15,666 bases of DNA from JAAYAY01 sp964429355 (GTDB taxonomy: Bacteria > Planctomycetota > Planctomycetia > Pirellulales > Thermoguttaceae). The notes under the pieces are model-generated. The model was not told the DNA's origin, made no database searches, and saw nothing but the letters and a program-made list of their open reading frames with translations. This document shows, piece by piece, positions 7,009 through 15,019 of the stretch. The number at the start of each line of letters is the position of its first letter. Position 1 is the stretch's first letter. The stretch is taken from assembly GCA_964429355.1 (NCBI GenBank), contig CAYSCH010000226.1, forward strand, positions 1-15,666. The letters run 5' to 3'. The position numbers and the translations under genes are program-made.

Positions 7009-10000
7009 GTGCCCTATTTCTACGACCGGCTGGACAACGAGATCCGCCAACGCCTGTTGACAGTCCTTTCCGAGCAGTACGACGACTTGGACATTTCCGT
7101 CCGTTCGGCCCAGTTCGTCGAAGACGAAGGGATCGAGATTCGAGACCTGGTGATCGTTGAAACAGGGGCGGCGGGACCTCGTGCGGAGCTGCTCCGCCTG
7201 CCGGAAGTGTTTCTGCACAGCCAGGGCACATTGCAGGAAGTGCTTTCGGGTTCGATCGCCGTTCGGGAGGTCGTGATTCGGCGTCCCGTGCTGCGAATGA
7301 CCCGTCGACACGATGCGAGCTGGAGTTGCTCTCGCTTGTTGCCTTTTCCTCAGTTCGGTGGCGGGAGAGTGCCGCCTCCGAAGGTCGTCGTTGAAGACGC
7401 AACGATCGAGATCTTCGACCCGACGAAGAACCCGTCGTCGATGCTGGTTCTGCGGAACGTGAATCTGACTTTTTCGCAGCCGGAGCACTCCTCGCCGGGT
7501 GACGGAACATCGTTGCGGCAGATCACCGGAATGCTCGGGGGGGATTATGTCTCGCGCGTGGAATTGCAGGGGCAGATCGACCTGAAGTCGGGAGCCTGGT
7601 CGTTGGGCGGAGTGGTCGACGACCTGGAGATCACCCAGGAGTCGCTCCATTCGGTACCCGCGGAATGGCTGTCCGGGTGCACGATTCCCAGTTCCTGCCG
7701 GGCACGGGCCGTGTTTCAGTTTGCTCTTTCGCACGGTGCCGGAGAAGACAGGACGCCCTGCCGTTTCAAGGTCGAGGGCACACTCAACGAAGGGCGGATG
7801 GAGGATCCGCGTCTCCCCGGCCCCTTGACCGAGCTCGTGGCGGCATTCACCGTGAGCAACGAGGGGCTTCGGGTGAGCGAACTGGAAGCCCACAGTGGAC
7901 CGACGACGTTCCGGGTCCATTCGTTTCAGAGTTGGGGACACGGCCCGGCGGCCCGCAAGTCACTCGACGGCGAGGTGGAACGGCTCGTACTGGACCGCAA
8001 CCTGCTGGCGGCACTGCCGAACCGTCTCGCGGAGACCTGGTCGAAATACCTCCCCTTGGGCCAGGTCAACGCGGAGTTCACCGCCGACTACGACGGCAGC
8101 GGCTGGCAGCCCAGAACGGCCATGGTGGAGTGCCTGGACGCTTCCTTCAGTTATTACAAGTTCCCCTACCGGCTGCACCGCGTCAGGGGCACCCTTCCGG
8201 TGGGCGACAAGCTGGTGGCACTGAACTTGCTGAAGAACAACGTCCTGCAAATTGGCATGGAGGCGTTCAGCGGGAAGAACCGCGTGACGATCAACGGCAC
8301 GATGTGGCAGCCGCTATCGGCCCCGTACGGAACCGTGGCCATTCGAGCGGCCGAACTGGAACTGAACGAGGACCTGTTTGCCGCGATGCAGGAAGAGCCG
8401 CGGAAGGTGATGGAATCGCTGAATCCGAAGGGGCACGTGGACGTGGATCTCGTCTTGGGCAATGACCGGCCCGGCGCACCCGTGCAGAAACATATGATCG
8501 CCTACGTGCTGCCCGGCGCATCACTGCGATATTTGGGGTTTCCCTATCCCCTGACCGTCAACGGGGGACAGATCGAGATGACCGACGACCAGTGGGTCTT
8601 CCGCAATTTCACGGCACAGAACGACACGGGAGTCGTCACCTGCAACGGGCAGTTCGGCCCCGAGGATCCGGGGATGTCCGAGAACTCCGGCAAGGTGCTG
8701 AAGCTGAACTTCATTGGAAAGAACATCGCCCTGGAGGAAGAGCTGCGCGATTCGCTGCGCCATCCGAACATGCAGCGGCTCTGGAACGACTTGCGCCTGC
8801 GAGGAATGATCGACCTCGAGGAATTGACCGTCCTTTACAGGGCGGCGACGAAAGACCTCGATGTGACTTTTCGTGCCGTGCCGGATCCGGGATTGACGTC
8901 GATCGAGCCGGTCAATTTGCCCTACCGGCTGGAGGGACTCAACGGATCTCTCGTCTACCGCGACGGCCTGATCACGGTGGAACGATTCGAGGGGAGTCAC
9001 GACGACACCCGGATAACCGCCAAGGTGACCTGCGAGTTCACGCCGGACGGGAGCTGGAACCTCCGTTTTGACGACATGTGGGTCGAACAGTTGCTCTTGG
9101 ACAACGAACTGGCACGAGCTTTGCCGGACCGGTTTCGTTTCGCGGTCACCGAGCTGGACACTCGCACGCCGATCAATCTCGGAGGATCGGTGCACGTCGG
9201 CCGAAACGCAGCCCAATTCGATCGGTTGCTCTCGGCGTGGGATCTCAACGTCGTCTTCCATCGGGCGCACCTCAACTGCGGCGTGCCGATCGACAATGTG
9301 AGTGGCAAAGCGATATTGTCGGGCCAGTCGAACGGGGAAACCTTCGTCTGCCGCGGTGAGCTCGACAACTGCCTGTTCATGTATCGCGATATCCAGGTCA
9401 CCAAGGTGACCGGCCCGATCCTGATTGACGATCAGCGGGTTTTGCTCGGATCCAGCGTGCCGCCGCCGGCGGCCGGACAGCGACCCCGCCCGCTTCAGGG
9501 CATGGTGTTCGGCGGTTGGGCCTACGGTGAAGGCGTTGTTGCCTTGGGAAAAGACACGGGCTACAGGCTGTCCGGAAAGCTCTTTGAGGCCGAACTCTCG
9601 CGAGCCGCTCAGGAGCTCGTGTCGGGGCGGCAGAATCTCCAGGGCAAAGTGATTGCCCGAATCGACCTCACGGGACACAGCAAGACCGTCAACGCTATGG
9701 AAGGCCGGGGCAACATCCAACTGCACAACGCCGACATCTACGAACTGCCGGTAATGGTCTCCCTGCTCAAGATCCTCACCATTCGGCGGCCTGACAACAA
9801 CGCCTTCAGCGAAAGCAATATCGATTTCCTCATCAAGGGCGACCACATCTATTTTCCGAAGATTGTGTTCAGCGGCGACGCAATCAGCCTGGAGGGGGCC
9901 GGCGAAATGGATGCCAATCGCAATGTGAACCTGCAGCTCGGCACCCGTTTGGGCCGCGGCGAACTGGGTATGACGTTCCTGCGCGACGTGCTCGGCGGCG

Positions 10001-10194
10001 CCGGCGATCAGATCGTTCTGATCCACGTCGACGGGCCAGTGTCGAATCCCCGAATCGTCCGCCAGCCGTTGCCGGCGGTGAACAACCTGATCGAGCAGCT
10101 CCAGAAGGACCTCCAGATTCCTGTGGAGTCGCCCGGTTTGTTTCCGCAAGGAGGCACAGCAAACTCATACGGCCGTGCGACCGTGCAGCGGTGA
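7009..10194 (+). CDS. Large AsmA-like envelope protein
   Basis: A 1061-residue protein, counted from the first canonical codon (GTG 7009), with the repetitive beta-rich look of AsmA/TamB-type proteins. These are anchored in the inner membrane and span the periplasm, where relatives take part in lipid transport and outer-membrane homeostasis. The segment at about 890-1035 (GRGNIQLHNADIYELPVM, then a GDAISLEGAGEMD element and the closing VSNPRIVRQPLP) is the usual AsmA-like C-terminal pattern. The frame stays open upstream to a stop at 6874-6876 and encodes a hydrophobic stretch (WGFFKWGLLVALIAAIAAVP) that is clearly the N-terminal anchor. GTG 7009 cuts that anchor off, so the true start is probably upstream, perhaps at the ATC at 6928, unless there is a sequence error. 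dapF and an acyltransferase downstream fit an envelope setting. Family assignment rests on pattern, not on catalytic residues. Confidence 0.8.
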   Translation: MPYFYDRLDNEIRQRLLTVLSEQYDDLDISVRSAQFVEDEGIEIRDLVIVETGAAGPRAELLRLPEVFLHSQGTLQEVLSGSIAVREVVIRRPVLRMTRRHDASWSCSRLLPFPQFGGGRVPPPKVVVEDATIEIFDPTKNPSSMLVLRNVNLTFSQPEHSSPGDGTSLRQITGMLGGDYVSRVELQGQIDLKSGAWSLGGVVDDLEITQESLHSVPAEWLSGCTIPSSCRARAVFQFALSHGAGEDRTPCRFKVEGTLNEGRMEDPRLPGPLTELVAAFTVSNEGLRVSELEAHSGPTTFRVHSFQSWGHGPAARKSLDGEVERLVLDRNLLAALPNRLAETWSKYLPLGQVNAEFTADYDGSGWQPRTAMVECLDASFSYYKFPYRLHRVRGTLPVGDKLVALNLLKNNVLQIGMEAFSGKNRVTINGTMWQPLSAPYGTVAIRAAELELNEDLFAAMQEEPRKVMESLNPKGHVDVDLVLGNDRPGAPVQKHMIAYVLPGASLRYLGFPYPLTVNGGQIEMTDDQWVFRNFTAQNDTGVVTCNGQFGPEDPGMSENSGKVLKLNFIGKNIALEEELRDSLRHPNMQRLWNDLRLRGMIDLEELTVLYRAATKDLDVTFRAVPDPGLTSIEPVNLPYRLEGLNGSLVYRDGLITVERFEGSHDDTRITAKVTCEFTPDGSWNLRFDDMWVEQLLLDNELARALPDRFRFAVTELDTRTPINLGGSVHVGRNAAQFDRLLSAWDLNVVFHRAHLNCGVPIDNVSGKAILSGQSNGETFVCRGELDNCLFMYRDIQVTKVTGPILIDDQRVLLGSSVPPPAAGQRPRPLQGMVFGGWAYGEGVVALGKDTGYRLSGKLFEAELSRAAQELVSGRQNLQGKVIARIDLTGHSKTVNAMEGRGNIQLHNADIYELPVMVSLLKILTIRRPDNNAFSESNIDFLIKGDHIYFPKIVFSGDAISLEGAGEMDANRNVNLQLGTRLGRGELGMTFLRDVLGGAGDQIVLIHVDGPVSNPRIVRQPLPAVNNLIEQLQKDLQIPVESPGLFPQGGTANSYGRATVQR

Positions 10195-10450
10195 TGAGAT
10201 ACGGACGGCAATCGAGGGGCCAGAGGCACCCGGGATAATCGTTACCGAGCGACTGGAAATGCAACGTAGACTTGATGGATGGAAGGAGAGAGGCAACGGA
10301 TAGACGAAATGGAACCGACGCGACCGAAAACTCACTGACCTGACCAGCAGGACTGGAGGGCGGCGAGCAGCGACCTGTTTTTCGGCCGGCTTCGGATTTG
10401 GGCAGACAATGACTTCGCAGCGTGAGAGTCGCCCACCCCGCCAGCACTCG

Positions 10451-10466
10451 CCGTCCTTGTGGACGG
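10451..10466 (+). repeat. Small hairpin before the 10492 gene
   Basis: CCGTCC (10451-10456) and GGACGG (10461-10466) form a six-pair stem with a TTGT loop, 13 bases before the AGGAGG ribosome site of the next gene. It could be the end of the AsmA-like transcript or a leader structure; no T-tract follows. Confidence 0.3.
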
Positions 10467-10491
10467 TGAGTCCAATGTCAGGAGGTGTCTC

Positions 10492-10824
10492 ATGAGCGTA
10501 GTTCCTTTGGGTGGACTGCTAGCCAGTGCGGCAGGTACCTCGTTGGCTCAGTCGAAAGGGTCCGACGTGGATCGGACCCAGCAGGATTCGGCCGCCCAAC
10601 AGCGGCGGGTCCAGACCGATCAGAAGGCGGAAAGTGCCGCCGGAATCGGTGAAACCGACGGAGAAGATCATGCGGCGGGCGAACGTGATGCCGATGGTCG
10701 GCGTCTTTGGGAACAGATGCCCGGCGGCTCCGAGAGCGGCCCCGGCCAGGACAACGACCCGGGACGCCACGGAAGCAAGGACCCCACCGGCCAGAGTGGA
10801 AGCCTGCTGGATCTGAGTGGGTGA
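10492..10824 (+). CDS. Small charged protein of a planctomycete-type family, unknown function
   Basis: A 110-residue protein. The ATG at 10492 has AGGAGG (10480-10485) six bases upstream; an earlier in-frame ATG (10459) has no such site. The first 20 residues are mildly hydrophobic (VVPLGGLLASAAG) but lack the positive start of a signal peptide. The rest is hydrophilic, rich in D, E, Q, G and R, with a central QTDQKAESAAGIGETDGED stretch, then ERDADGRRLWE and a glycine-rich disordered tail. From memory, proteins of this shape occur widely in planctomycetes as hypothetical proteins; the function is unknown. It has no cysteine or visible catalytic motif. It stands 297 bases after the AsmA-like gene and 171 before dapF. 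Confidence 0.7.
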   Translation: MSVVPLGGLLASAAGTSLAQSKGSDVDRTQQDSAAQQRRVQTDQKAESAAGIGETDGEDHAAGERDADGRRLWEQMPGGSESGPGQDNDPGRHGSKDPTGQSGSLLDLSG

Positions 10825-10995
10825 TGCCGTGTGCCCGTTGGTACGCAGCGTTGCTCAGAACAGCCCCACTCTCGAGGCGCCGCTTGCAGGAATGCCGTCG
10901 AACATGGAGACAAGCGGTGACGGACGCTTGTGGGATCGAAAGCGGCATTCGTACAATGGATGGATTCACTGCCAAACCAAGCAAAGAGCTGTTTG

Positions 10996-11841
10996 ATGCA
11001 CTTCACCAAGATGCACGGAGCAGGCAACGACTACATCTACGTCGACTGCTTTCATGAAACCGTTCCCGGCGACCTGGCCGAGACCGCCCGTCGAATTTCT
11101 GATCGGCATTTCGGGGTGGGCGGCGATGGGCTCGTGTTGATCTCGCCGAGCGACACGGCCGACGCCCGGATGCGAATGTTCAACAACGACGGTTCGGAGT
11201 CGGAAATGTGCGGCAACGCGGTCCGCTGCGTCGCCAAATACGTCTACGAGCATGGAATTGCCAGAAAAGACGCCTTGCAGATCGAAACGGGAGCCGGGAT
11301 CCTGACTCTGGAGCTGATGGTTGAGGATGGATTGGTCAACCGCGTGAGGGTCGATATGGGATGCCCGATTCTGGAAGGGAAGCGGATTCCCACAACCTGG
11401 TCCGGCGACAAGGTCGTCGATCAGCCGCTCTCTATCGATGGGCGGGAGTTTCGCGTGACGTGCGTCTCCATGGGGAACCCCCACTGTGTTACGTACGTGA
11501 ACGAACTCACCGACGAGCTCGTGCTGGGGCATGGCCCCAGGATCGAACACGATCCGCACTTTCCCAACCGTGTGAACGCCGAATTCGTTCAAGTGGTCTC
11601 GCCGAAGGAAGTTCGTATGCGGGTTTGGGAACGTGGTTCGGGCGAAACCCTCGCCTGTGGCACCGGCGCCAGCGCGGTGTGCGTTGCCGGAGTGCTGAGC
11701 GGACGAACCGAGCGGGAGATCACGGCCCACCTGACGGGCGGCGATCTCCAACTGCACTGGGCAGAGAACGGGCATCTCCACATGACGGGCCCTGCCACCG
11801 AGGTATTCTCGGGAGAGTGGCCAGCAGTCCGTTTGCCGTGA
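10996..11841 (+). CDS. dapF: Diaminopimelate epimerase
   Basis: A 281-residue enzyme converting LL-diaminopimelate to the meso form for lysine and peptidoglycan synthesis, acting in the cytoplasm as a cofactor-free two-base racemase. Both catalytic cysteines are present: C72 in MCGNAVRC (71-78) and C221 in ACGTGASA (220-227). Other family landmarks are HGAGNDYIY (7-15), FGVGGDGL (39-46), FNNDGSESE (62-70), MGNPHCV (159-165) and ERGSGET (212-218). Length is normal. The ATG at 10996 is chosen because MHFTKMHGAGND is the standard N terminus; an in-frame ATG at 10960 would add 12 residues without family support. The ribosome site is weak (AAAGAG). The lack of close co-directional neighbours suggests its own transcript. 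Confidence 0.97.
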   Translation: MHFTKMHGAGNDYIYVDCFHETVPGDLAETARRISDRHFGVGGDGLVLISPSDTADARMRMFNNDGSESEMCGNAVRCVAKYVYEHGIARKDALQIETGAGILTLELMVEDGLVNRVRVDMGCPILEGKRIPTTWSGDKVVDQPLSIDGREFRVTCVSMGNPHCVTYVNELTDELVLGHGPRIEHDPHFPNRVNAEFVQVVSPKEVRMRVWERGSGETLACGTGASAVCVAGVLSGRTEREITAHLTGGDLQLHWAENGHLHMTGPATEVFSGEWPAVRLP

Positions 11842-11952
11842 GGATGGCCAGGGATGGGCGCGTTGGAGAGTGATCTTTTCAAGGGGCAGGGGAAATCGTT
11901 AGACTTGGGCGATCCACCGCGAGAGGTGCCAATCCGGGCCATTTCGAGCCCG

Positions 11953-11972
11953 CCAGGCAGGTTGCAGCCTGG
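11953..11972 (+). terminator. Possible hairpin downstream of dapF
   Basis: CCAGGC (11953-11958) pairs with GCCTGG (11967-11972) around an eight-base loop, about 110 bases after the dapF stop and 40 before the next ATG. No T-tract follows, so it may be a terminator of weak type or a leader hairpin of the next gene. Confidence 0.25.
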
Positions 11973-12011
11973 GCTCCAACGTCTTGGAAGACTAACCCCC
12001 CGACAGCCGCC

Positions 12012-12803
12012 ATGAAGCTGGATCACCCGTTGGTCAATGCCTTTGCCGGACTGCTGAGCCGAACGGCGGTGCGCGCGTGGATGGGCACCCTCGACTCGCA
12101 AATAGCCTACTACGACCCGGTGGTTGATCCGGCATTTCCAGTCGGCCAGCGGCCGCGCATCTACATCTTCTGGCACGAGTACATTTTGCTGCCTTTCTAC
12201 GCGCGGGGGCACTGCAACCTCTCGATGTTGCTGAGCCAGCATCGCGACGCGGACATTCTCAACCAGGCTGCCCGGTTGAGCGGGTTCGATGTGGTCCGCG
12301 GTTCGACCCGGCGGGGTGGTACGGCGGCGCTGCGGAAACTGCTCGATCAAGGTGAGTTGAAGCATTTGGCCATCACCCCCGACGGCCCCCGAGGGCCTCG
12401 CCGCAAGCTGGCGCAAGGCCCGGTGTACCTGGCGTCGAAGTTGCAGATCCCCCTGGTTTTGCTTGGGTTCGGATACGATCGTCCGTGGCGGGTGCGAAGC
12501 TGGGACCGGTTTGCGATTCCTCGTCCGGGAAGCCGGGCTCGAGTCGTCGTCAGTCCGGAAGTCTGGGTGCCGGCCGAGGTGGACCGCGACGGCCAGGAGC
12601 ATTTTCGGGTCCGTGTCGAGGAGCTTCTCAACCGCCTCACGGGTGAAGCCGAGGAGTGGGCCAGTTCGGGGCGAAGAAAGGCAGGACAGTATTGCCTTGT
12701 GCCCGGACCGATTCAGCCCTGGCGAATGCGGCGATTTCAGCCGGCTGCATGTTGCCTGTTGTCCGGGACGGGACGTTGTCCGTCGACGGCCGATGCGGCC
12801 TGA
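12012..12803 (+). CDS. DUF374 / lysophospholipid-acyltransferase-like protein
   Basis: A 263-residue protein of the DUF374 branch of the lysophospholipid acyltransferase superfamily, expected at the inner membrane and likely to acylate a lipid or lipid-A-like precursor. Recognisable elements are YIFWHEYILLP (51-61, with H55 as the likely HX4D-type histidine), SQHRDAD (75-81), VVRGSTRRGGTAALRKLL (94-111), ITPDGPRGPRRKL (121-133) and ASKLQIPLVLLGFGYDRPWR (141-160). The domain is complete by about residue 215. The remaining 48 residues (cysteine-, proline- and arginine-rich) look unlike the family and may be a non-conserved extension or read-through caused by a changed stop. No Shine-Dalgarno sequence precedes the ATG at 12012. 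The exact acyl acceptor cannot be told. Confidence 0.85.
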   Translation: MKLDHPLVNAFAGLLSRTAVRAWMGTLDSQIAYYDPVVDPAFPVGQRPRIYIFWHEYILLPFYARGHCNLSMLLSQHRDADILNQAARLSGFDVVRGSTRRGGTAALRKLLDQGELKHLAITPDGPRGPRRKLAQGPVYLASKLQIPLVLLGFGYDRPWRVRSWDRFAIPRPGSRARVVVSPEVWVPAEVDRDGQEHFRVRVEELLNRLTGEAEEWASSGRRKAGQYCLVPGPIQPWRMRRFQPAACCLLSGTGRCPSTADAA

Positions 12804-13115
12804 TGCCTTTGCACAAACGAGAAGCGAGGGTCCCCTACCGCCAACCCAAAAGATCGTGAAATTCTTCACAAAGACTCGCGACCAACGAGAGCAGGCCATT
12901 TCAGCTCGAGAGGTAGATCGCTTTGGCTCACCGGCCCGGCTGCCCTGTGAACTTACGCTGCTGAGGATGGCTGAGAATGCCGCCACGGAGAAGATGAGAC
13001 AGGTTTCGTGGCCAATGCAATTTAGACCCGGTCCAAAGCCATCGCCAACCTGATTGTTCCCCGCCAGTGGATGGCGTTGTTGGTGATTCTGGGTCGGTTG
13101 TTCATAAGGCGATGG
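12804..13115. other. Intergenic region between convergent genes
   Basis: About 310 bases with no convincing gene. It separates the acyltransferase (plus) from the BON-like gene (minus). The one visible structure is an inverted repeat near the right end (13037-13117), listed separately. Confidence 0.5.
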
Positions 13116-13117
13116 CT
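13037..13117 (-). repeat. Nested inverted repeat at the end of the first BON-like gene
   Basis: AGCCATCGCC (13037-13046) is the exact complement of GGCGATGGCT (13108-13117), which overlaps the BON-like stop codon. Between them CGCCA (13062-13066) pairs with TGGCG (13072-13076). It may fold into a branched stem that terminates or protects the transcript, but it has no T-tract. Confidence 0.3.
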
Positions 13118-13403
13118 AGGTTACGACGATCTCGTTGACGACCTCGCATCCAACAGCGGCCTCCATGGCAGCGTGTTGGGCGATCTGCTTGGTATAGTAG
13201 GTTCGGCATCTTCCAGTCAGAAGTACCTGGTTCTCGTGAATCTGAACTCGCAGGTTCTTGACTGCCGCTGCCGTGGCGTGCCAGACGATCTGTTCGATCC
13301 TTGCAGTAAGGGACTCCGCCTCAAACTGCAACGGGTCACTCGCGATCTGTCTCCGAAGGTTTGGGGGCTCGAGAATCCCCACAGTGAAGTCGAAACCTAC
13401 CAT
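13116..13403 (-). CDS. Small BON-like domain protein (copy 1)
   Basis: A 95-residue protein whose C-terminal half (VKNLRVQIHENQVLLTGRCRTYYTKQIAQHA, then a VVNEIVV strand) has the beta-alpha-beta pattern of a BON domain, a small fold associated with phospholipid or protein binding in envelope and stress proteins. The frame is open far upstream (to 13709), but the ATG at 13403 is preceded by GGAGGAGGG at good spacing, which decides the start. No signal peptide is visible, so it is probably cytoplasmic. It is paralogous to the gene at 13669-13932: both share the pattern LRV, then a G-containing strand, YYTKQ/FYHKQ-like, IAQ/LAQ, and a closing hydrophobic strand. Function unknown. Confidence 0.7.
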   Translation of the reverse strand: MVGFDFTVGILEPPNLRRQIASDPLQFEAESLTARIEQIVWHATAAAVKNLRVQIHENQVLLTGRCRTYYTKQIAQHAAMEAAVGCEVVNEIVVT

Positions 13404-13668
13404 GGTTCCCTCCTCCGCCCAGCGAGTGTCCAGCATCCTATGCCGACGCGGGCGTTGCTTTTGGGGAACCTCCGTGTTCCACGATCCTTCGTTCAAGGCA
13501 TCGAACGAGAGTTCTCGAGTCCCCCAGTCGTACTGCAACTTGACTGAGTCGCCCAGTAGGGAAGCACTCGTCCACGAGCCTGTTTCCGACAGGGATCCGG
13601 CAAGTCCCTGCCACCGTGTCGCCACCGCATCCGTCCGGCGTAGCGACCAACAGCATTGTACCGACTTG

Positions 13669-13932
13669 TCAAGCTTCGAATATGGCTTCGCATTCGGGTT
13701 CGGCAACAACCTGAACCCGAATGGCGTTGATCAGTTCGATTTCAATTCCCTCACAAATCGCTCGAACGGCCTCTTGGGCGAGTTGCTTGTGATAGAAGGT
13801 GGAGACAGAGCCGGAAATGACCAACCCAAAGTCCTGGGGCTCGACCCGCAATTCCCTCAACTCGCAGATGGGGCTTTGGGCCAGAGCCATCTGTGCTCTC
13901 GGCTGAATCTCCTTGGCCGACATCTTGGCCAT
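13669..13932 (-). CDS. Small BON-like domain protein (copy 2)
   Basis: An 87-residue protein with the same BON-like core as its neighbour (LRELRVEPQDFGLVISGSVS, FYHKQLAQEAVRAICEG, INAIRVQVV), ending in an acidic tail. The ATG at 13932 has AGAGG just upstream and GGAAGGG further back; a second in-frame ATG lies three codons on (13923), and the frame also reaches an ATG at 13977. It lies 265 bases upstream of copy 1 on the same strand, so the pair probably arose by duplication and may be co-transcribed. No signal peptide is seen. Its role is unknown; BON proteins elsewhere are often stress-induced or envelope-linked. Confidence 0.65.
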   Translation of the reverse strand: MAKMSAKEIQPRAQMALAQSPICELRELRVEPQDFGLVISGSVSTFYHKQLAQEAVRAICEGIEIELINAIRVQVVAEPECEAIFEA

Positions 13933-14217
13933 AACCTCTGAGTCCCTTCCTTGGTGAGGACCGTCGACGGTTGACACTCTTAAGCTCCACGTTGGCGATC
14001 TTCGTGATCACCCTATCAAGCGGAGGACGTAACGTCAGTCGATCCCAGTTCCACCGTTCCGCGGCAATCCCCGTCCTGGAAAGAGTCATCAGGAACGGGA
14101 TAAATCAGAAGCGGCCTAGCGAGCAATTGCCGACGGCGGCCCATTCTTCAGCGATCCACCCTCCTCATGTTGATGAGTAATAGCGGCGCAACGAGAATGC
14201 GCCATGGGAGAGTTTAC

Positions 14218-14257
14218 AGTTTTTCCCTTGATTGCGTCAAGTCCCGAATGAAAAACT
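14218..14257 (-). repeat. Nested AT-rich inverted repeat
   Basis: AGTTTTTC (14218-14225) pairs exactly with GAAAAACT (14250-14257); inside, CTTGA (14227-14231) pairs with TCAAG (14237-14241). The two-tier symmetry is unlikely in random sequence of this GC content. It could be an operator for the BON-like genes or part of the cysC transcript end. Confidence 0.35.
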
Positions 14258-14317
14258 AACGCATTCCCGCACACCCGTTGGACGTATGCCGCACCCGTGT
14301 GTGGTGTCTGGCCGCGG

Positions 14318-14344
14318 GGGTACGGACGATCGCTGTCCGTACCC
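14318..14344 (-). terminator. GC-rich hairpin just downstream of cysC
   Basis: GGGTACGGAC (14318-14327) pairs perfectly with GTCCGTACCC (14335-14344) around a seven-base loop, 15 bases beyond the cysC stop. Position and stability suit a terminator, but the sequence after it on the minus strand is GC-rich rather than T-rich, so termination strength is uncertain. Confidence 0.5.
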
Positions 14345-14359
14345 TGGTCTGCCTTCCGT

Positions 14360-15019
14360 TCAGCCAAGTTTGCCCGCGGAATCCAAATAGGCAATCACCT
14401 CGTCCGCCAGTTCCTCAGCGGTTTTCGTGCCTGCATCGAGTCGAAGTTCCGGATTCGACGGTGCCTCATAGGGATCATCAATGCCGGTGAATCCCTTGAG
14501 TTCACCAGCGCGGGCCTTCTTATATAGCCCTTTCGGGTCACGTGCCTCACAGACCTCAATGGGTGCATCAACGAAAACCTCGACGAAATCGCCGTCCTTC
14601 AAGCTCTCGCGTACGCGATCTCGATCCACCCGATAAGGGCTAATGAAAGCAGTGATAGCAATCGCGCCCGATTCACAGAAGAGCTTGGCAACGGTGCCGA
14701 TTCGTCGAATGTTCTCTTCTCGATCCTGAGCTGAGAATCCCAGACCAAAACGCTTGGCGAACTCTTCGCCATGGCGGTCTTTCAGCATGCCTGGCCCTGC
14801 ATTCAGTCCATGGCGGATGTTGTCTCCATCGAGCACGTAACTGCGTTTCTTAAGGGAGTGGAGCCGGTGATCGACGAGATTGGCGACGGTGCTCTTGCCG
14901 CAGGCACTCAGGCCGGTAAACCATACCACGCACCCCTTGTGCCCGTTGAGTTGTTCTCGTTCCTCGCGAGTGACAGCATGTTCGTGCCAATGTACCTGGA
15001 CGTTGGGATCCTGAGCCAT
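14360..15019 (-). CDS. cysC: Adenylylsulfate (APS) kinase
   Basis: A 219-residue enzyme that phosphorylates adenylylsulfate to PAPS with ATP, in sulfate activation for reduction or sulfation. The P-loop GLSACGKST (36-44) differs from the usual GLSGSGKST at two tolerated positions. Also present are DGDNIRHGLN (64-73), ENIRRIGTVAKLF (102-114), ISPYR (126-130), with S127 matching the phospho-serine position, FVDAPIEVCEARDPKGLYKKAR (149-170) and FTGIDDPYEAP (177-187). Compared with classical CysC, there is an insert of about 20 residues (roughly 74-92) before the GFS motif. No ATP sulfurylase gene is adjacent, so APS must come from elsewhere. The start at 15019 gives the usual WHxH-containing N terminus; the ribosome site is a weak AAGGA. 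The identity is secure. Confidence 0.95.
   Translation of the reverse strand: MAQDPNVQVHWHEHAVTREEREQLNGHKGCVVWFTGLSACGKSTVANLVDHRLHSLKKRSYVLDGDNIRHGLNAGPGMLKDRHGEEFAKRFGLGFSAQDREENIRRIGTVAKLFCESGAIAITAFISPYRVDRDRVRESLKDGDFVEVFVDAPIEVCEARDPKGLYKKARAGELKGFTGIDDPYEAPSNPELRLDAGTKTAEELADEVIAYLDSAGKLG

Larger units (their letters stand above)
13933..14359 (-). other. Intergenic region with hairpins, no gene
   Basis: About 430 bases between the end of cysC and the start of BON-like copy 2, all on the minus-strand side. It holds a 12-base palindrome ACCGTCGACGGT (13960-13971) in the presumed leader of copy 2, a nested AT-rich hairpin (14218-14257) and a GC-rich hairpin (14318-14344). No promoter could be assigned with confidence. 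Confidence 0.45.

Noticed and set aside
8521..10149. 542-residue minus-strand open frame
   Set aside because: Antisense to the AsmA-like gene; low-complexity histidine/valine/glutamine-rich translation with no family likeness.
11589..12986. 465-residue minus-strand open frame
   Set aside because: It overlaps dapF and the acyltransferase, both recognisable on the plus strand.
13655..13672. TTGACA and TACAAT elements on the minus strand between the BON-like genes
   Set aside because: Only six bases separate them, far from the 16-18 needed for a working promoter.
13404..13709. Upstream extension of the first BON-like frame
   Set aside because: The frame is open, but its translation has no family likeness, overlaps the end of copy 2, and a strong GGAGGAGGG ribosome site marks the ATG at 13403.
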